Positions 45,841 to 54,881 of a DNA stretch of 64,000 bases are shown here, one piece after another. How positions within the stretch are numbered: the stretch's first letter is position 1; every line of letters begins with the position of its first letter. Origin of the DNA: Hyphomicrobiales bacterium (lineage in GTDB: Bacteria; Pseudomonadota; Alphaproteobacteria; Rhizobiales; Rhizobiaceae). Below the pieces are notes generated by a model. It was given only the letters and a program-made list of their open reading frames with translations. It was not told the DNA's origin and ran no database searches. The position numbers and the translations under genes are program-made. The stretch covers positions 266,436 through 330,435 of the forward strand of contig UCEY01000004.1 in assembly GCA_900471605.1 (NCBI GenBank). The letters run 5' to 3'.

Positions 45841-46661
45841 TGGTGGTTCAATATCGTATTCGCTGGTGGACCTATCTTGCAGTGACGATTGTCGGTCTCG
45901 TCATCCTCGTACCGTTTGCCTGGATGGCCTCTACCGCCCTCATGACGACCGGGCAGACGCTTCAGGTTCCCCCGACCATCATCCCGTCACCCTTTACACT
46001 CGACGGGACACTGGAAGTATTCAATCGCCTCCCGTTCGGGATACTGCTTTCGAATACAATAATCGTCTCCATCGGCCGGGTGCTGGGAACGATCGTCATC
46101 TGCTCGATGGCCGCCTACGCGCTGGCGATCATCAAGGTGCCCGGCGCCAATGTTATACTGTTGTTCGTCCTCGCACTAATTATGGTTCCAGGCGATATCT
46201 TCATCATTCCGAGCTATTCGATCATTACCTCGATGCGCCTTACCGACACGCTTGTGGCGCTCGCTCTTCCATCGCTGTTCGACGTGTTCGGGGTGTTCCT
46301 GCTGTACCAGTTCTTCCGCGGCGTGCCGAAAGAAATGGTCGAGGCGGCAAGAATGGACGGAGCCTCGCATCTGCGGATCCTGGCGACCATTGTCGTCCCG
46401 ATTGCCCGCAGCGGCATTATCTCGCTGGCGATCCTGACGACACTCGCCGAGTGGAAGGAACTGCTCTGGCCTATCGTTGTCAACCGCTCGCTCGACAAGA
46501 TGACCCTCGGTCCCGGCCTGGCTCTTTTGCGCGGCGAATACACGACAGACTGGAACGTGCTGATGGCCGCCGGTTTGCTTGCTGCACTTCCGATGGTGAT
46601 CATCTTCCTGATCCTCCAGAAGCGTTTCATCGCGAGCTTTGCTCGAAGCGGGCTCAAGTAG
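45840..46661 (+). CDS. ABC transporter permease (UgpE/MalG type)
   Basis: 273 residues with six membrane helices and the EAA loop (VEAARMDGASHLRIL). It completes a four-part importer with the binding protein, first permease and divergently encoded ATPase. Confidence 0.92.
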   Translation: MVVQYRIRWWTYLAVTIVGLVILVPFAWMASTALMTTGQTLQVPPTIIPSPFTLDGTLEVFNRLPFGILLSNTIIVSIGRVLGTIVICSMAAYALAIIKVPGANVILLFVLALIMVPGDIFIIPSYSIITSMRLTDTLVALALPSLFDVFGVFLLYQFFRGVPKEMVEAARMDGASHLRILATIVVPIARSGIISLAILTTLAEWKELLWPIVVNRSLDKMTLGPGLALLRGEYTTDWNVLMAAGLLAALPMVIIFLILQKRFIASFARSGLK

Positions 46662-46690
46662 CCCGCACTCTTATTTTTGAAGGTTCGCCC

Positions 46691-47563
46691 GTGAACAGCG
46701 AGGAGAACCAGCCTCCAATGAATGAGGAACTGATGTTCGACCTCCTCCCTTCGCGCTCCGGGCGCGTTATCGCCTGCGGTCATCGTGGCCATTCCATCGA
46801 TGGCCACGAGAACACCCGCCCTTCCCTGCGTCGCGCGGCGGAACTTGGCGCTTCGCTTTGCGAAATCGACCTTCGGATCACGCGAGACGCTCGCCTTATC
46901 GTGTTTCACGACGATATTCTCGACAACGCGTCTGATGGCACCGGGCTGATCTCGCAGACGGATTTCGCCGACATCGCCAGGCTCCGGACGAGGAACCGGA
47001 ATGGCGCCTTGATTGAAGGACAGCCCATCGAACCTTTCGAGGACATACTCGCCTATTGCCGCAACCTCGGCCTCGCGCTGATTGTCGAGATTAAGGACAG
47101 GTTCGGTGGCGCGGATTACCTTGACCGCGTGGTGGGCCACATCAGGCAAGCAGGAATGCTCGAGCGGGTCTTGATCAGTTCGTTCGACTACGTGGTCCTG
47201 CGGGATATCAAGCAGCTTGCTCCGGGCATCCGGACGATGGGCATCAATTATCACCGCCTGGTGGATCCGGCTGCCGCGGCGCGCTCCGCTACGATGGACG
47301 TCATGAACACCGATTATCCGCAGTTTGCTCCGGACATCGCGGAAAGCCTGCATTCTGCCGGTGTTTCGGTAAGCCACTACGTTCCTCCGCCTCAGCACTT
47401 TGCGCTGCGAAGATCCTACGGTCTCGACTACCTGGATCTGCTGCAGTCACACATGCGAGCAGGCCTGGTGGACATGCTGGTCTGCGACGACGTTGCCTGG
47501 ATCATCGACTTCATCAAATCGTGCGGCCTGACGCCAACGAGACTGAATTTCACAGAATCATGA
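46691..47563 (+). CDS. Glycerophosphodiester phosphodiesterase-family enzyme
   Basis: 290 residues from GTG 46691 (GAAGG upstream; ATG 46718 is an alternative). GDPD motifs are present: CGHRGHSIDGHENT with catalytic His, CEIDLRITRD with metal-binding Glu and Asp, and VFHDD with the second His. It cleaves a phosphodiester into an alcohol and a sugar or polyol phosphate. No signal peptide, so it acts on imported substrate in the cytoplasm. AccF of the agrocinopine pathway is of this family. Confidence 0.88.
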   Translation: MNSEENQPPMNEELMFDLLPSRSGRVIACGHRGHSIDGHENTRPSLRRAAELGASLCEIDLRITRDARLIVFHDDILDNASDGTGLISQTDFADIARLRTRNRNGALIEGQPIEPFEDILAYCRNLGLALIVEIKDRFGGADYLDRVVGHIRQAGMLERVLISSFDYVVLRDIKQLAPGIRTMGINYHRLVDPAAAARSATMDVMNTDYPQFAPDIAESLHSAGVSVSHYVPPPQHFALRRSYGLDYLDLLQSHMRAGLVDMLVCDDVAWIIDFIKSCGLTPTRLNFTES

Positions 47564-47650
47564 AATCGGACGGGACCCTCTTCGGCCACGTACCGCATGT
47601 CCATTCTTCCTCCCCCGAGGCGAGAATGTCTGAAAAAGGAATGAAATTTG

Positions 47651-48472
47651 ATGACCACCTACTTGCAACATGCCGCGTCGCTGGATCACGACATGGAGAC
47701 GATGGTTGAAGGAATCGCCCGCGAGGCCGGTGAGATTGCTCTTGCGCAGTTTCGCTCGCTTGCGACGTTGCCTGTTGAACGAAAGGGTCATCTCGATCTG
47801 GTGACGGACGCCGACCGTGAGGTCGAAGCTTTCCTGATCCGCCGCCTCAACGCAGCATTTCCCGACGATGGAATCTTTGGTGAGGAGGGAGGAGACATTG
47901 CCGGAGTGTCAGGACGAGTCTGGGTAATCGATCCGATCGACGGTACATTCAATTTCGTTCGTGGTAGCCACAACTGGGCGATTTCGATCGGTCTCTTCGA
48001 AAACGGCGAACCTGTTTTCGGCGTTATCCATGCTCCGGCCCGAGACCTGATGGTGGTGGGCGGCGATCGGGTTGCGCCCAGGATCAATGGGCAACCGATG
48101 CCGACACTTCCTTCCTTCGATCTCGCCAGGGCCTCGACGGGTGTTGGCATGCACCCTTTGATACCCACTCCGGACCGGCTTGAGGTTTTTCGGTTCATTT
48201 CCGACGACCTCCGTATCAACTTCCGCTGCTGCGGGTCATCAGCGCTATCCTTGCTTGAGGTTGCGATGGGTGAGACCGACGGTTACATCGCGCTTGGAGA
48301 TTCCACCTGGGACGTCATGGCGGGGCTTCCTATCCTGGCGGGCCTCGGCGTTTCGCATACCATCGATTGGTCTCGTGTCGATCTCGGAGAGAAGCTCCGT
48401 TTCGCCTGCGGGAGCGCCGCTTTTCTCGAACAGATCGAGCCACTGCTCGACAGGGTCTCCGTTTCTTACTGA
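47651..48472 (+). CDS. Inositol-monophosphatase-family phosphatase
   Basis: 273 residues from ATG 47651. FIG/IMPase metal-binding motifs are present: GEEGG, WVIDPIDGTFNFVRG and the C-terminal WDVMAGLPI. It removes phosphate from inositol phosphate or a sugar phosphate. Directly after the GDPD-type gene it would process the phosphate released by that enzyme; AccG of Ti plasmids is a relative with arabinose-phosphate activity. Confidence 0.9.
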   Translation: MTTYLQHAASLDHDMETMVEGIAREAGEIALAQFRSLATLPVERKGHLDLVTDADREVEAFLIRRLNAAFPDDGIFGEEGGDIAGVSGRVWVIDPIDGTFNFVRGSHNWAISIGLFENGEPVFGVIHAPARDLMVVGGDRVAPRINGQPMPTLPSFDLARASTGVGMHPLIPTPDRLEVFRFISDDLRINFRCCGSSALSLLEVAMGETDGYIALGDSTWDVMAGLPILAGLGVSHTIDWSRVDLGEKLRFACGSAAFLEQIEPLLDRVSVSY

Positions 48473-48490
48473 TGCTATGGACATAGACCG

Positions 48491-49546
48491 ATGATGTCTT
48501 TGCTGCCGAGCCGACAATCTCACTTCCGGCACTTTTCTCCGCTGGAACTGCGCAAGAGAACCATTGACGGGCGGGGTGTGAGCGACATCAGGCTTTTGGA
48601 AGTTGCAGATGGTCCCGGCCGCGGTCAGCGCCTGATCTCGGTTCGCAATGCAAGTGGGATCGTGTTTGAGATCGCGCCTGATCGTGGATTCGATATATCG
48701 AGCGTGAATTGGCGGGGGATCAATATCGGCTGGAACAGCGCGAACGGACTTCCCTTTCCGGCGAACTCACTCGATGCGGAAGACGGTGTTGGCTTTTACC
48801 GAAACCTCGATGGCTTCCTGGTTACGTGTGGGCTGGATCATATCGGCGGGGCGACGAGGACCGACGCGTCGCATTTCATCCACAAACACAGGAAGGAAGT
48901 GTTTCATCCGCTGCATGGCAGGATAGCCAGCCAGCGGGCGATGATCATAGGGTATGGCATCAACTGGGACAGGGATGAGCCTGTCATTTGGGCGGAAGCC
49001 CTCGTGAAACAAGCGGCCATTTTCGGCGAAAACCTCGTCCTGCGTCGTCGGATCGAACTAGGCGTGTTTGGCAATACCGTTCGCATCGACGATCGCGTGG
49101 AGAACCGCGGTTTCCGCCCGACCCCGCATGCCATCCTCTATCATCTGAATTTCGGTTACCCGTTCCTGGATGAGACAATCACGCTTTCGGGTGATCTCGA
49201 CAGCGATCTCATGTCGGACTTCAATAACAGTGATAAGAGTCCCCGAGACGAATTCGTGGATTACTTCCGGGAGTTCCCCGTCACATCAATTATACCGACT
49301 GCGCGCGTTGCACTGCACAATGCAGCGCTGATTGGCGGAGTACGCGCACAGATCTCTTATCCTCGCGCGCATCTGCCAGTTTTCGGGATCTGGCGCGCGT
49401 ATCAATCAGGTGTGTATGCTCTTGCGCTTGAGCCGATGCGGCGCGCTGACCTGGGCGACACTGAGGGCCGCTGCCCCGAGATACTGAGCGCGGGAGAGAT
49501 TGCAGCCTACTGGCTTGAACTCGAATTTTCCTCCGTCTGTGTCTAG
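48491..49546 (+). CDS. DUF4432 / aldose-1-epimerase-like protein
   Basis: 351 residues. Galactose-mutarotase-like fold pattern with RGFDISSVNWRGINIGWNS and HPLHGRIASQ (conserved His), then LYHLNFGYPFLDE. DUF4432 members are found in sugar catabolic operons and probably act on a sugar or keto-sugar. It is the last gene of the operon, 18 bp after the phosphatase. Confidence 0.85.
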   Translation: MMSLLPSRQSHFRHFSPLELRKRTIDGRGVSDIRLLEVADGPGRGQRLISVRNASGIVFEIAPDRGFDISSVNWRGINIGWNSANGLPFPANSLDAEDGVGFYRNLDGFLVTCGLDHIGGATRTDASHFIHKHRKEVFHPLHGRIASQRAMIIGYGINWDRDEPVIWAEALVKQAAIFGENLVLRRRIELGVFGNTVRIDDRVENRGFRPTPHAILYHLNFGYPFLDETITLSGDLDSDLMSDFNNSDKSPRDEFVDYFREFPVTSIIPTARVALHNAALIGGVRAQISYPRAHLPVFGIWRAYQSGVYALALEPMRRADLGDTEGRCPEILSAGEIAAYWLELEFSSVCV

Positions 49547-49574
49547 TTTCGGGTAAGCGGCAAGCTAAGGCCGT

Positions 49575-49692
49575 TCAGGCCGCGTAGTTCCATGGCATGA
49601 GGGCGTCGATATCTGTGGTCTGATCGCCCGCTCAACGATGTTGGACTCGAGGTCGATGCGCCCATCGATCGGGAAGCGCCCCAAAATGTCTC
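49575..49692 (-). pseudogene. IS66 transposase (TnpC) C-terminal remnant
   Basis: Two pieces of the IS66 transposase end remain: DGRIDLESNIVERAIRP, then after an internal deletion with a frame change DIDALMPWNYAA and a stop at 49575. The catalytic part is gone. Confidence 0.8.
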
Positions 49693-50131
49693 GACGTGAG
49701 ATGGCATCTCGGAGAGCTTAGGTGAGTTTGGATTTTCCCGAGACCCGCGGAAGCGGTCGCCTGCCAAGGCGTGAAGAGATCAAGGACAATTATCGCCGAA
49801 CTCTCCTGACGCGCCGCGACACGCGCTGCAGGGCTCTGGCCCCGGACGGCGCCCTCGATTTCCAACAGCCTTGCCATATGCTCGACGGAGTTGCGAACTT
49901 CGAGCTCTTCGCAACACGCAGTTCATAGAATTTCCGCGCTATACGATCAGCAGCCAGCCAGGACAACGCCGTCGTTGGCTCTATCCTTTCGGACGAGTTT
50001 GCCGTAGGCTGCAAATTCGAGGCAAACCGCCCCCTGATTCCGAAATGATGTCGCCCCTTTGGGAGGGATGTGGCGTGGGTGTTCTGCCGGTGTGACGTTC
50101 CTTCCGTCGATGTTGACGAGGAAGGAACGGG
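49693..50131. other. Stretch without recognised gene between IS remnants
   Basis: About 440 bp between the IS66 and IS21 remnants. No intact coding region or family pattern was seen; probably debris of insertion sequences. Confidence 0.5.
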
Positions 50132-50452
50132 ATGCCTGCGGAGAGACTGGAGATGTGGCGTGTCCGCGAGATACTGAGATATCGTTTCGAACAAGGACTG
50201 GGCCACAAATCGATTGCGGTTCGGGTCGGGGCAGCAACGTCGACGGTGCGGCGGGCAACGGTTGCGGGTCTTTCGTGGCCGTTGGATGATGACGTGAGCG
50301 ATGCCGTCCTTGAGCCGGCGCTTTGCAAGGCGGCCGAGACGGAGACGGGTCATCGTCGCGCGCCGGAGCCGGACTGGGCGCAGGTCCATCGCGAGCTGAA
50401 GCGCAAGCACGTGACGCTGCAAGTTCTCTGGGACGAATGCATGAGCCGTTAG
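50132..50452 (+). pseudogene. Truncated IS21 IstA transposase (N-terminal part)
   Basis: 106 codons matching the start of IS21-family IstA: MPAERLEMWRVREILRYRF, an HTH (HKSIAVRVGAATSTVRRAT), then AGLSWPLDDDVSDAVLE and PDWAQVHRELKRKHVTLQVL. It stops before the DDE core, and no IstB follows. Probably inactive. Confidence 0.85.
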
Positions 50453-50716
50453 GCCGCATTCTTCACATTGATCGGACCCGATTTTTAAGATCCCGTCGCA
50501 TAGTCACGAGCCGGGGCTGTGCGAGGCGTGCACCGGACCTGTTGGCAGAACTCACTCTTCACCGCAACCTCGCGATGCCATCCGATCCGAACCAAATCGG
50601 CTGAGCCGCGCGCGTCGCGTACTATCACAAAGGTCTCATCAGCCAGCATGTGCTGATACCGGAAAACCGCCCTTATTGATATCGCCGTTCGCCGCGGGCT
50701 ATTGGTCTACTGCAAC

Positions 50717-51904
50717 CTATGGGCCGCTTAATTCATCCTGCCGAAGGGACGGCATGAAGATTTCCAGCACACCGCGGCGGCCATGGCGGCGGCCGACCTG
50801 CACCACGAGGTCGATGGTGCGGCTAGCATATGCGACGATATCGCGATGGGATAGCCGAATGCCGGAGCGCATCACCATCAGTGCCAGCCGGTCGAAGGCG
50901 AGCGCCGGGCTGTCGGCATGGATGGTGGTTATGGCACCGGGATGCCCGGTGTTGATGGCCTCGAGGAAGTCGTAGGCTTCCACTCCGCGAATCTCGCCGA
51001 GGATGATGCGGTCGGGGCGCATTCGAAGGCAGCTTTCGAGCAGACGCGACGGCAGGCGTGGGGAATTGTCCTTGCGGTCCGAGATCAGCCCCACTTGGTT
51101 CTTGTGCGGGGGAAGCAATTCCTGCGCGTCTTCTATGGTAATCAGCCGCTCGCTTGGATTGATCATAGAAATCAGCGCGCGCGCCATTGTGGTTTTACCT
51201 GAGGACGTTCCGCCGGAGATAAGGATGTTGAATCTTTCGTCGACGACAGTGCGGAAAAGTGCTAGGAGGTCGCCGCGTTCTGCCATTGCGGCAACCTCAC
51301 TGTGCCGATGGCGGCGCTCGTCGTCCACCCGCACCTGGCTGCCGTCTACAAAGCCGATGTCGTGTTGGCCAAGAGGGCGATTCAGGTATCGTCGGATCGA
51401 CAGCGACACGCCGTGCTCCACCGCCGGCTCCACCACGACCTGCACGCGCTGCGGAGCGCCCCAGAGTGTGACGCGCCCCGATACTATTGGGTTCAGTGCT
51501 CCTAGGGTATTACGGGTTTCGCCGGCCAGCTGGGATCCCAGTCGTTTTATCGCTTGCACTTGCAACCGGACGTCGATTTCGTGCATGTACTCGGCGCCGG
51601 CAGCTTCCACAAAGATTGCGCCGTCCGGGTTGATCACCAGCTCGTTGACGCGGTCGTCGGTGAGGAATGTTTTTAGCGGCGCCAGATACTGCTCGATATA
51701 AGAGATGTCAGGCTCGCTTTCTTGAGGCCCGTGGTTATTGTGCCCGTGCCCATGCTGCCCTTGATCGTGATGGCTTTGCCCGTTGTGACCATGGCCATGT
51801 CCGCGATAGTCGACGTGTTTATCGGTCTCGCGGGTCCCGGCCAACCTGTCGGAATGATGCCTGTCAGAGGTCAAATGCCTTTCGAAGTCGCTTCTAGGAC
51901 TCAT
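50717..51904 (-). CDS. virB11: VirB11-type secretion ATPase with His-rich N-terminus
   Basis: 395 residues from ATG 51904, which overlaps the virB10 stop by 4 bp (ATGA). Residues 64-395 are a normal VirB11: Walker A GGTSSGKT, Asp box TIEDAQELL, Walker B region RIILGEIRGVEA and His box GAITTIHADS. Residues 10-58 contain 13 histidines (for example RGHGHGHNGQSHHDQGQHGH), which is unusual for the family. It powers pilus assembly. Metal binding by the His tract is inference. Confidence 0.92.
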   Translation of the reverse strand: MSPRSDFERHLTSDRHHSDRLAGTRETDKHVDYRGHGHGHNGQSHHDQGQHGHGHNNHGPQESEPDISYIEQYLAPLKTFLTDDRVNELVINPDGAIFVEAAGAEYMHEIDVRLQVQAIKRLGSQLAGETRNTLGALNPIVSGRVTLWGAPQRVQVVVEPAVEHGVSLSIRRYLNRPLGQHDIGFVDGSQVRVDDERRHRHSEVAAMAERGDLLALFRTVVDERFNILISGGTSSGKTTMARALISMINPSERLITIEDAQELLPPHKNQVGLISDRKDNSPRLPSRLLESCLRMRPDRIILGEIRGVEAYDFLEAINTGHPGAITTIHADSPALAFDRLALMVMRSGIRLSHRDIVAYASRTIDLVVQVGRRHGRRGVLEIFMPSLRQDELSGP

Positions 51905-53253
51905 CGGAACACCAGGTCGCGGTTCACGAAGATGCGGATCTCCTCGCCCTGAGGGATTCGGATCACAGGCGGCAGCGACAGATACTCACTGAGCACCTCG
52001 TTGGTTTGGTTGCCGAGATTGCCGCCGACCTCTTTTGCGATCTGGTTGCCGCCGTTGATGTTAAGCGTGGTGCCGGAGCCTCCCGACCCGGTCTCGCGCG
52101 AAGCGAGCATAGTTGGTACGGCCGTGATGGCGCTGATGAGCGCGGCGGCGCCGAACTTAGTGGCATAACGATTGTCGATATTGCCAAGCGTGCCAGAGCG
52201 CCCGAGACGGTCAGTGCCGAGCGAGCCCAGCGCCACCGACTGCCCATCGGGCGTTACCGCCCGATTCCAAGCGATCATGACGCGCGTCTGGGCGAGTGCG
52301 ACGTCGTTATTGAATTCACCGATCAGGAGCGTGCCTTCGGGCATCAGCACGCGGCTACCGTCAAAGGAGAAGACCGGCTCCATTACCTGCGCCCGCAGGT
52401 TGCCCGGAAGCTGAGTATCGATCGCCGTTTCCAAAACCGCGGAAATGATCGTGCCTTGCACAACCAGGTGGGCCGGTTCAGGAATCCGCTGCGCCATCGC
52501 CGTCTGCACTACGCTCGAGGCGGCCGACTTAAAAAAGCGCCGGTTAGGGTCGCGCTCCTCGCTTAACGTGCTCTGCTCCAAGAGCGCCGGACTTCCGGCG
52601 TCGTCCACGATCACCGCATCAGATTCCCGCTGCAGCTTCTCGCGTTCTTGCCGCTCCTTTTCCGTTCCCGCTGTATTCCGCGCGGCCTCCTCGGCCCGCC
52701 GTCGCGCGTCCTCGGCCTCCAAAGCAAGCTTCTGCAGGCGCGCATTCTCTTCGGCCATTTTCTGGCGCTCGCGCGCGATCTGCTGACGGGTGATTTCTTC
52801 GGAGCGCGAAAGCATCTGCTGAATCTCGACGCTCGACATGCCCAGCTTCCGGTTGCGTTCCAATTCCGCAATCTGCGCCTGTAGCTCTTTGATCGTCTCG
52901 TTGAGGCCATTGTCCTCCTTTTGCGGCGCGGCTGGAACCGCGAAATCCAGCGGCACCCGCTCCTCGGTCGGGTTGTCGACCTTGAGGCTGACCTCAGAGG
53001 CTTTCTGACCCTCCGCAACGCCGCCGCCGAAAAAGCGAAGGGCCGCGGCCGGGCCAGCAAATGAAACTATAAGAAGCAGGCCGGCGGCCAGAAGGCCGCA
53101 ACCCATCATCAGGCGAGCGCTTGTACTGCGGCTGTTCTGCCCTTTCTGGCGATCGCGGCGCGCCGCTACGAGCTGGTCGCGCGCCGCATCGTCAGGTGTT
53201 GGTGCCGAGCCAGCATCGCCGTGTAGCATGGGGTGAAGATCAGCGTCCTGCAC
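51901..53253 (-). CDS. virB10: VirB10-type core protein
   Basis: 450 residues from GTG 53253 (GGAGG 6 bp upstream). A cytoplasmic N-terminus, a membrane helix (MMGCGLLAAGLLLIVSFAG), a long charged coiled-coil linker and the VirB10/TrbI domain (VVQGTIISAVLETAIDTQLPG, VLMPEGTLLIGEFNN, IFVNRDLVF). It spans both membranes. It overlaps virB9 by 14 bp. Confidence 0.94.
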   Translation of the reverse strand: MQDADLHPMLHGDAGSAPTPDDAARDQLVAARRDRQKGQNSRSTSARLMMGCGLLAAGLLLIVSFAGPAAALRFFGGGVAEGQKASEVSLKVDNPTEERVPLDFAVPAAPQKEDNGLNETIKELQAQIAELERNRKLGMSSVEIQQMLSRSEEITRQQIARERQKMAEENARLQKLALEAEDARRRAEEAARNTAGTEKERQEREKLQRESDAVIVDDAGSPALLEQSTLSEERDPNRRFFKSAASSVVQTAMAQRIPEPAHLVVQGTIISAVLETAIDTQLPGNLRAQVMEPVFSFDGSRVLMPEGTLLIGEFNNDVALAQTRVMIAWNRAVTPDGQSVALGSLGTDRLGRSGTLGNIDNRYATKFGAAALISAITAVPTMLASRETGSGGSGTTLNINGGNQIAKEVGGNLGNQTNEVLSEYLSLPPVIRIPQGEEIRIFVNRDLVFR

Positions 53254-54133
53254 GGGCCACCTCCAGGTTCATGAAACCACGCTTCTGCTGGATGGCGCCG
53301 CTGCGGCCTACGCACACAGATTCGTCCCCGATGCGAAGAACCCAGAAGTCACTGAGACCGTCCACGATCACCAAACTGCCGCGGGTGCGTGAATTGACCA
53401 GCGCCTCGCTTTTGTCGAAGCCGACCTTGAAGATCGCGGGACGCGGTGCGCCTGGCGGCATCAGGAAAGTAGTCTGCCGCCCATTGTCCTGGACCCGCAA
53501 CGGGCGGAATCTGGCCGTGCCGGCCACCATGTAGTCGGTGCTGGGTGCGAGCGCGTCGGACGAAAATACCTCTGGCGTGGGCTTCTTTTCGGCGGGATAG
53601 GTGAAGACTGTGCGCGACACGGAGCTTGCCTCCTGGCCCGGCGGCAGTTCGCCAAGTGAGCGTAGGTCAAAGGAATATACGCGCTTGTCCGTATAGATCG
53701 TCATGTTGGTGCCGCCTCCGGCGATGACTGGCTTTATGCTGACCACGTTGCCGGCTTTCAGTTTCACGACCTCCCAGGAGGCGCTGTCGCCGATCAGGAT
53801 CGACTTTACCTCCTCTGAGGGTGAAAACTGCAACGCGGTTACCGAGCGGAGAAACAGGTCAAGCCGGTAGACCTCGCTTTCGCTGTAGGCAAATTTTCGG
53901 ATACGCGGATCGCTTGGCGGCGCGTCAGTTTGAGCGGAAGCGGCAGAAGGAACGGGGGCGGTGACCTTGGAGGTGGCGACGAGGCCCGTGCTCGCCGTCC
54001 CAGATCCAGTCTTTGCTGTGATTTTCGTCGGGGGTGAGGCGTTGGCTGTCACGGGCTCGCCGGCGGCGCCGCTGGCGGTCGGAACGAGGGCGAGAAGCGC
54101 GACTGCTGTCGCGAAACCAGAAAATTTAGTCAT
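53240..54133 (-). CDS. virB9: VirB9-type outer-membrane core protein
   Basis: 297 residues from ATG 54133. Signal peptide (VALLALVPTASGAAGEP), a Thr/Ala-rich spacer, then VirB9/CagX domains (GGGTNMTIYTDKRVYSFDL, TYPAEKK, WVLRIGDES near the C-terminus). It makes the outer ring with VirB10 and a VirB7-like lipoprotein. Confidence 0.93.
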   Translation of the reverse strand: MTKFSGFATAVALLALVPTASGAAGEPVTANASPPTKITAKTGSGTASTGLVATSKVTAPVPSAASAQTDAPPSDPRIRKFAYSESEVYRLDLFLRSVTALQFSPSEEVKSILIGDSASWEVVKLKAGNVVSIKPVIAGGGTNMTIYTDKRVYSFDLRSLGELPPGQEASSVSRTVFTYPAEKKPTPEVFSSDALAPSTDYMVAGTARFRPLRVQDNGRQTTFLMPPGAPRPAIFKVGFDKSEALVNSRTRGSLVIVDGLSDFWVLRIGDESVCVGRSGAIQQKRGFMNLEVARAGR

Positions 54134-54152
54134 CACGCGTAAGATCCTTGTT

Positions 54153-54881
54153 TCAGTTATCCGCCGTTTCCGCGTCCACGCGGTAGGCGGTCACCGTGAA
54201 GCCGAGCGGGTTCTTCCACACATCGGCAAGCGTTGCATTCTCCTTGGGCAAGAACCGATAGCTGAGTGTCACGAGAAAGCTGCGCTCCGCTGCCGGACGC
54301 CCCTTCTCCTCGCGAATCTTGGTGATGCGCACACGCGCCAGATCGGCATCGTCGGCGCGGGCACCAGGATCCAACGAGATAGATTTTACCACCACGCGGA
54401 TTCGCACGTTGGCGCCGTAGACAGTGGGCGGATATTGAGAGGAGCTCGCGCTCCAGAGCTGGGCGAGTGTGTCGGCAGCGAGCTCCCGCGAGCGCGTCAT
54501 CACGTCAGTAATACGCCGCGGGTTGTCAACCGGGTCGTACGTTTCTCGATCCACGACATAGGACACCAACTCGGCTTGGCGTACCGCGTCCTTCTGGTCT
54601 AGCGAGGCCGGCCGGGGCTGGACGATCTTTTCAGCCTCGCCCGTGGTTTTGTCGACCATGACCACATATGGCCGGGTTTCGTCTAGTGGCAGGATGGCAA
54701 TCAGGCAGCCGATCGCCAACACCGCTGCCGCGACCGCGCCGACGGCGACCTTGGCCCAATTGTCGCGCTGAGCACGCAGCGAGAAGAAGACCTCGTCCTC
54801 GAAGGCGTGGGGAACGGAGCGACGAGCGGATGTCTCGTCCGCGGCCGCGTGGGCGGCCTTTTGCCAGGGAAGCGTGATCAT
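54153..54881 (-). CDS. virB8: VirB8-type assembly factor
   Basis: 242 residues: N-terminal cytoplasmic part, one membrane helix (VAVGAVAAAVLAIGCLIAIL) and a periplasmic NTF2-like domain (PYVVMVDKTTGEAEK; YDPVDNPRRI). The ATG overlaps the virB6 stop by 4 bp. Confidence 0.93.
   Translation of the reverse strand: MITLPWQKAAHAAADETSARRSVPHAFEDEVFFSLRAQRDNWAKVAVGAVAAAVLAIGCLIAILPLDETRPYVVMVDKTTGEAEKIVQPRPASLDQKDAVRQAELVSYVVDRETYDPVDNPRRITDVMTRSRELAADTLAQLWSASSSQYPPTVYGANVRIRVVVKSISLDPGARADDADLARVRITKIREEKGRPAAERSFLVTLSYRFLPKENATLADVWKNPLGFTVTAYRVDAETADN

Noticed and set aside
49790..50422. Long minus-strand frame opposite the IS21 remnant
   Set aside because: It is a shadow of the istA fragment and of non-coding debris; arginine/proline-rich with no motif.
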